Assembly: GCF_000406165.1 (NCBI RefSeq)
Contig: NZ_CM001977.1
Coordinates: forward strand, 1,351,498-1,415,497
From: Dickeya zeae NCPPB 2538
Lineage (GTDB): Bacteria; Pseudomonadota; Gammaproteobacteria; Enterobacterales; Enterobacteriaceae
Reading direction: 5' to 3'
Length of the DNA: 64,000 bases
Shown here: piece after piece, positions 62,018-64,000 of the stretch
How the letters are laid out: the number at the start of each line of letters is the position of its first letter
How positions within the stretch are numbered: position 1 is the first letter of the stretch
Notes under the pieces: generated by a model
The model's input: the letters and a program-made list of their open reading frames with translations, nothing else
What the model was told of the DNA's origin: nothing
Databases searched by the model: none
Program-made: the position numbers and the translations under genes

Positions 62018-63451
62018 ATGCAAGATGCACAACAGGCCCTGAAAGTGGGCCGTGATCCACGGATGCTGCCTGAGTACGAGGCGTTACGCGCGGAAATCAA
62101 CAAGCTAAGCCATGCATCCCGCCCGGAAGTGGACTGGATGCGGGTGCACGATATGGCGACCGCGATTTTTGAAAAGCAGGGCGTCGACCTGCAAACCGCT
62201 ATCTATTTCACCCTGGCGCGCTCGCGTCTGGCCGGGTTGAACGGTTTTACCGAAGGGTGCGAGTTTCTTGCCAACCTGATCGTGACCCAGTGGGAGAATT
62301 TCTGGCCGCCGGTGCATCAGGAACGGGCGCGTATCGAAGTGCTGGACTGGTTTATCGCTCGCATCAGCGAGGTGATCCGCCAGTACGCCATCAGCCACGA
62401 ACATAAGCGGCTGGTGTATCGCTGCGAGCGCGCGCTGCAACTGATGAGCGAAAAGCTGCATAACTCGGGCCTGAGCCGTATTCCGCGGGTGGAAAACCTG
62501 CTGCACTTTATCGAAGGTTATACCCATCTGTTCGATGAAACCGAGATTGTGATTGTGTCTGACGATCAGACGCTGAAGAAACAGCAGGATATGCAGATTC
62601 CGCCGATGGTGTTCTTCCAGTCTGATATGGAGCTGGGCGGCATGGCGTCTGCGGCGGCGGCGGCCCAGCCAGCGCTGCCGTCGGGCAGTATTCTGGTCGG
62701 GCGGGAGAAAGGGCAGATGAAACCTACCGTATTGAAAATTGAAGCGCACCGTAAGCCGAAACCGGGCTGGTTCTGGTTTGCTTGCGGTGTGCTGAGCTGT
62801 GCGCTGCCGGTAGCGGCCATTACCGGCTGGCAGTACTGGCAGAATCAGAAAGCCGAGGCGCTGGCGCTGTTACAGCAACCGGCGTACACGCTGCCTGCCG
62901 CGCCGGATCACAACGACATTCGCCGGGTACGCATCGTGCTGGGTGAGCAGAAGCTGCAAAGCATGGAAGGCGAACTGATCAACCGCTATCAGGCGCAACT
63001 GGAACAGGTGAAAAACGCCTCGTCGTTCTACCTCTACCAGTATGGCGAGGGGCTTAAAGGCGTGATGCAACAACTGTATCCCGATTCGCTGGCGGTGAAA
63101 GAGATGGACCGACAGTGGCAGATAGCCCTCGACCGTCAGCAAGGTGACAAGCCGCCGCGTGTCAGCGGTTACGAGCTGGCGCGCGCCGAAGTGGGCGATA
63201 CCCTGCAACAGTTGCTGGATTTGGAAAAACAGCGCCGGACGGTAACCATTTCGTACTTGAAATCTCAACTTTATGATATCCAAAAAGATTTGTCCTCCGA
63301 CGTGCCTTTTGGCATTCGCCTGCGGACGCTGGAGGCGCGCAAAGCCGCCCGTCAGTCGCTGACCCCGGCGGAATTACGCGGTATGGAAGACGAACTGCGT
63401 GCTTTCACCATCCGGCTGTACCGTTTGCAACAAGGCGAGAGCGGCAGGTAA
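62018..63451 (+). CDS. vasL: VasL-like second ImpA_N protein with a transmembrane helix
   Basis: A 477-residue protein with an ImpA_N domain (RSRLAGLNGFTEGCEFLANLIVTQWENFWPPVHQERARIEVLDWFIARISEVI) and a single transmembrane helix at about residues 245-270 (GWFWFACGVLSCALPVAAITGWQYW), followed by a coiled C-terminal part. It corresponds to VasL, a TssA-like protein of the Vibrio gene order. Separate from the soluble TssA above; it probably acts at the membrane end of the machine. Confidence 0.9.
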   Translation: MQDAQQALKVGRDPRMLPEYEALRAEINKLSHASRPEVDWMRVHDMATAIFEKQGVDLQTAIYFTLARSRLAGLNGFTEGCEFLANLIVTQWENFWPPVHQERARIEVLDWFIARISEVIRQYAISHEHKRLVYRCERALQLMSEKLHNSGLSRIPRVENLLHFIEGYTHLFDETEIVIVSDDQTLKKQQDMQIPPMVFFQSDMELGGMASAAAAAQPALPSGSILVGREKGQMKPTVLKIEAHRKPKPGWFWFACGVLSCALPVAAITGWQYWQNQKAEALALLQQPAYTLPAAPDHNDIRRVRIVLGEQKLQSMEGELINRYQAQLEQVKNASSFYLYQYGEGLKGVMQQLYPDSLAVKEMDRQWQIALDRQQGDKPPRVSGYELARAEVGDTLQQLLDLEKQRRTVTISYLKSQLYDIQKDLSSDVPFGIRLRTLEARKAARQSLTPAELRGMEDELRAFTIRLYRLQQGESGR

Positions 63452-63532
63452 AGACTGCCGTGAAGTAAATACTGGCGCGCTGGGCGGCATCGTCGGCCGC
63501 CCGCCGGATATCACCAGGGTAATGACGGTAAC

Positions 63533-64000
63533 ATGATGAGAAAAATACGATTAGTGGCGGCGCTGTCCTGTGGTTTGCTGGCCGCCTGTCAGGCACCGGT
63601 GTCGTCGCTGTCCGACGCGGATTTGCGCCAGTCGGCGGAGCGCGGCAACGGTGAAGCGCAGTATCGGCTGGCGAAGCAACTCGCTTCTCGCTCGCATTAC
63701 GTTGAAGCGATGCAGTGGATGCAAAAAGCCGCCGCCTTGACGGATGTCTCCGCTGCCAGCAAAGACACCCGCGCCGCAGCGGCATTACAGGTGGGTGACT
63801 GGTATCAGGCCGGATTGGGTGAGCCGAAAAATACGCCGCTGGCACGCCAGTGGTGGCAGAAAGCCTCACGGCTGGGGAGTGGCGAGGCGGGTTACCGGCT
63901 GGGGACCGATTGTCAGGCACAGCATCAGGGTAAACTGGTTGCCGCCTGTCTGGATGCTTTCGAACGTGCGGCGGATAACCAGTATGCACCCGCGCAACTG
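63533..64000 (+). CDS. Sel1-repeat lipoprotein, cut by the window end
   Basis: The frame is open to the last base (156 codons seen). It starts MMRKIRLVAALSCGLLAAC (lipobox LAAC) and continues with Sel1-like repeats (SAERGNGEAQYRLAKQLASR; AALQVGDWYQAGLGEPKNTPLARQWWQKASRLGSGEAGYRLG). Located directly after vasL; Sel1 lipoproteins in T6SS loci can be immunity or assembly factors. Length and role cannot be judged from the part shown. Confidence 0.8.
   Translation, partial: MMRKIRLVAALSCGLLAACQAPVSSLSDADLRQSAERGNGEAQYRLAKQLASRSHYVEAMQWMQKAAALTDVSAASKDTRAAAALQVGDWYQAGLGEPKNTPLARQWWQKASRLGSGEAGYRLGTDCQAQHQGKLVAACLDAFERAADNQYAPAQL

Overview
The window looks like a chromosomal segment of an enterobacterium of the soft-rot group, most probably Dickeya (Pectobacteriaceae). 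The basis is the set of close family matches (gnd, yjbEFGH, amn, dps, virK/ybjX), an ERIC repeat, a moderately high GC content with GC-rich codon use, and the Rhs/T6SS gene content. The assignment is from recognition, not from a search.

Region 1 (1-18 kb) is mostly housekeeping and envelope genes. gnd is followed by a yjbEFGH-type exopolysaccharide secretion operon with a candidate Rcs box upstream. Then come a polytopic polysaccharide polymerase/ligase-like protein and a divergent Tat-exported, probably beta-helical protein. After these are a small lipoprotein, a MASE2-GGDEF diguanylate cyclase, a GntR regulator, an SDR oxidoreductase, a VirK/YbjX protein, Dps, a 146-bp MITE-like element, an array of ~20-bp repeats next to a perfect DnaA box, and amn.

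Region 2 (18-42 kb) is a T6SS payload island. hcp has a consensus sigma-54 promoter with two upstream dyads. It is followed by vgrG, a PAAR-lipase effector with two tandem ankyrin lipoproteins (probable immunity), two DUF4123 adaptor genes, a full-length rhs with a WHH nuclease tip and an SMI1/KNR4 immunity gene. Behind the intact rhs lies an array of displaced rhs C-terminal ends and immunity genes. Nearly every cassette ends in the same terminator plus a truncated piece of a SymE-like gene. One complete copy (symE, a second SymE-like gene and an antisense SymR-like RNA) sits in the middle of the array. The rhs core is present three times at near identity, while tips and immunity genes are AT-rich.

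Region 3 (42-64 kb) is a peptidase M20 gene, a ~1 kb AT-rich leader, and a T6SS structural operon in the Vibrio vas order: tssB, tssC, tssE, tssF, tssG, fha, tssJ, tssK, tssL, clpV, vasH, vasI, tssA, tssM, vasL, then a Sel1-like lipoprotein cut by the window end. VasH, a sigma-54 activator, is the obvious candidate regulator of the hcp promoter 37 kb away, linking the machine to its payload island.

Most coordinates come from open reading frames. Starts were moved where a ribosome binding site, signal peptide or family length argued for it. No tRNA, rRNA, CRISPR array or intact transposase was seen.
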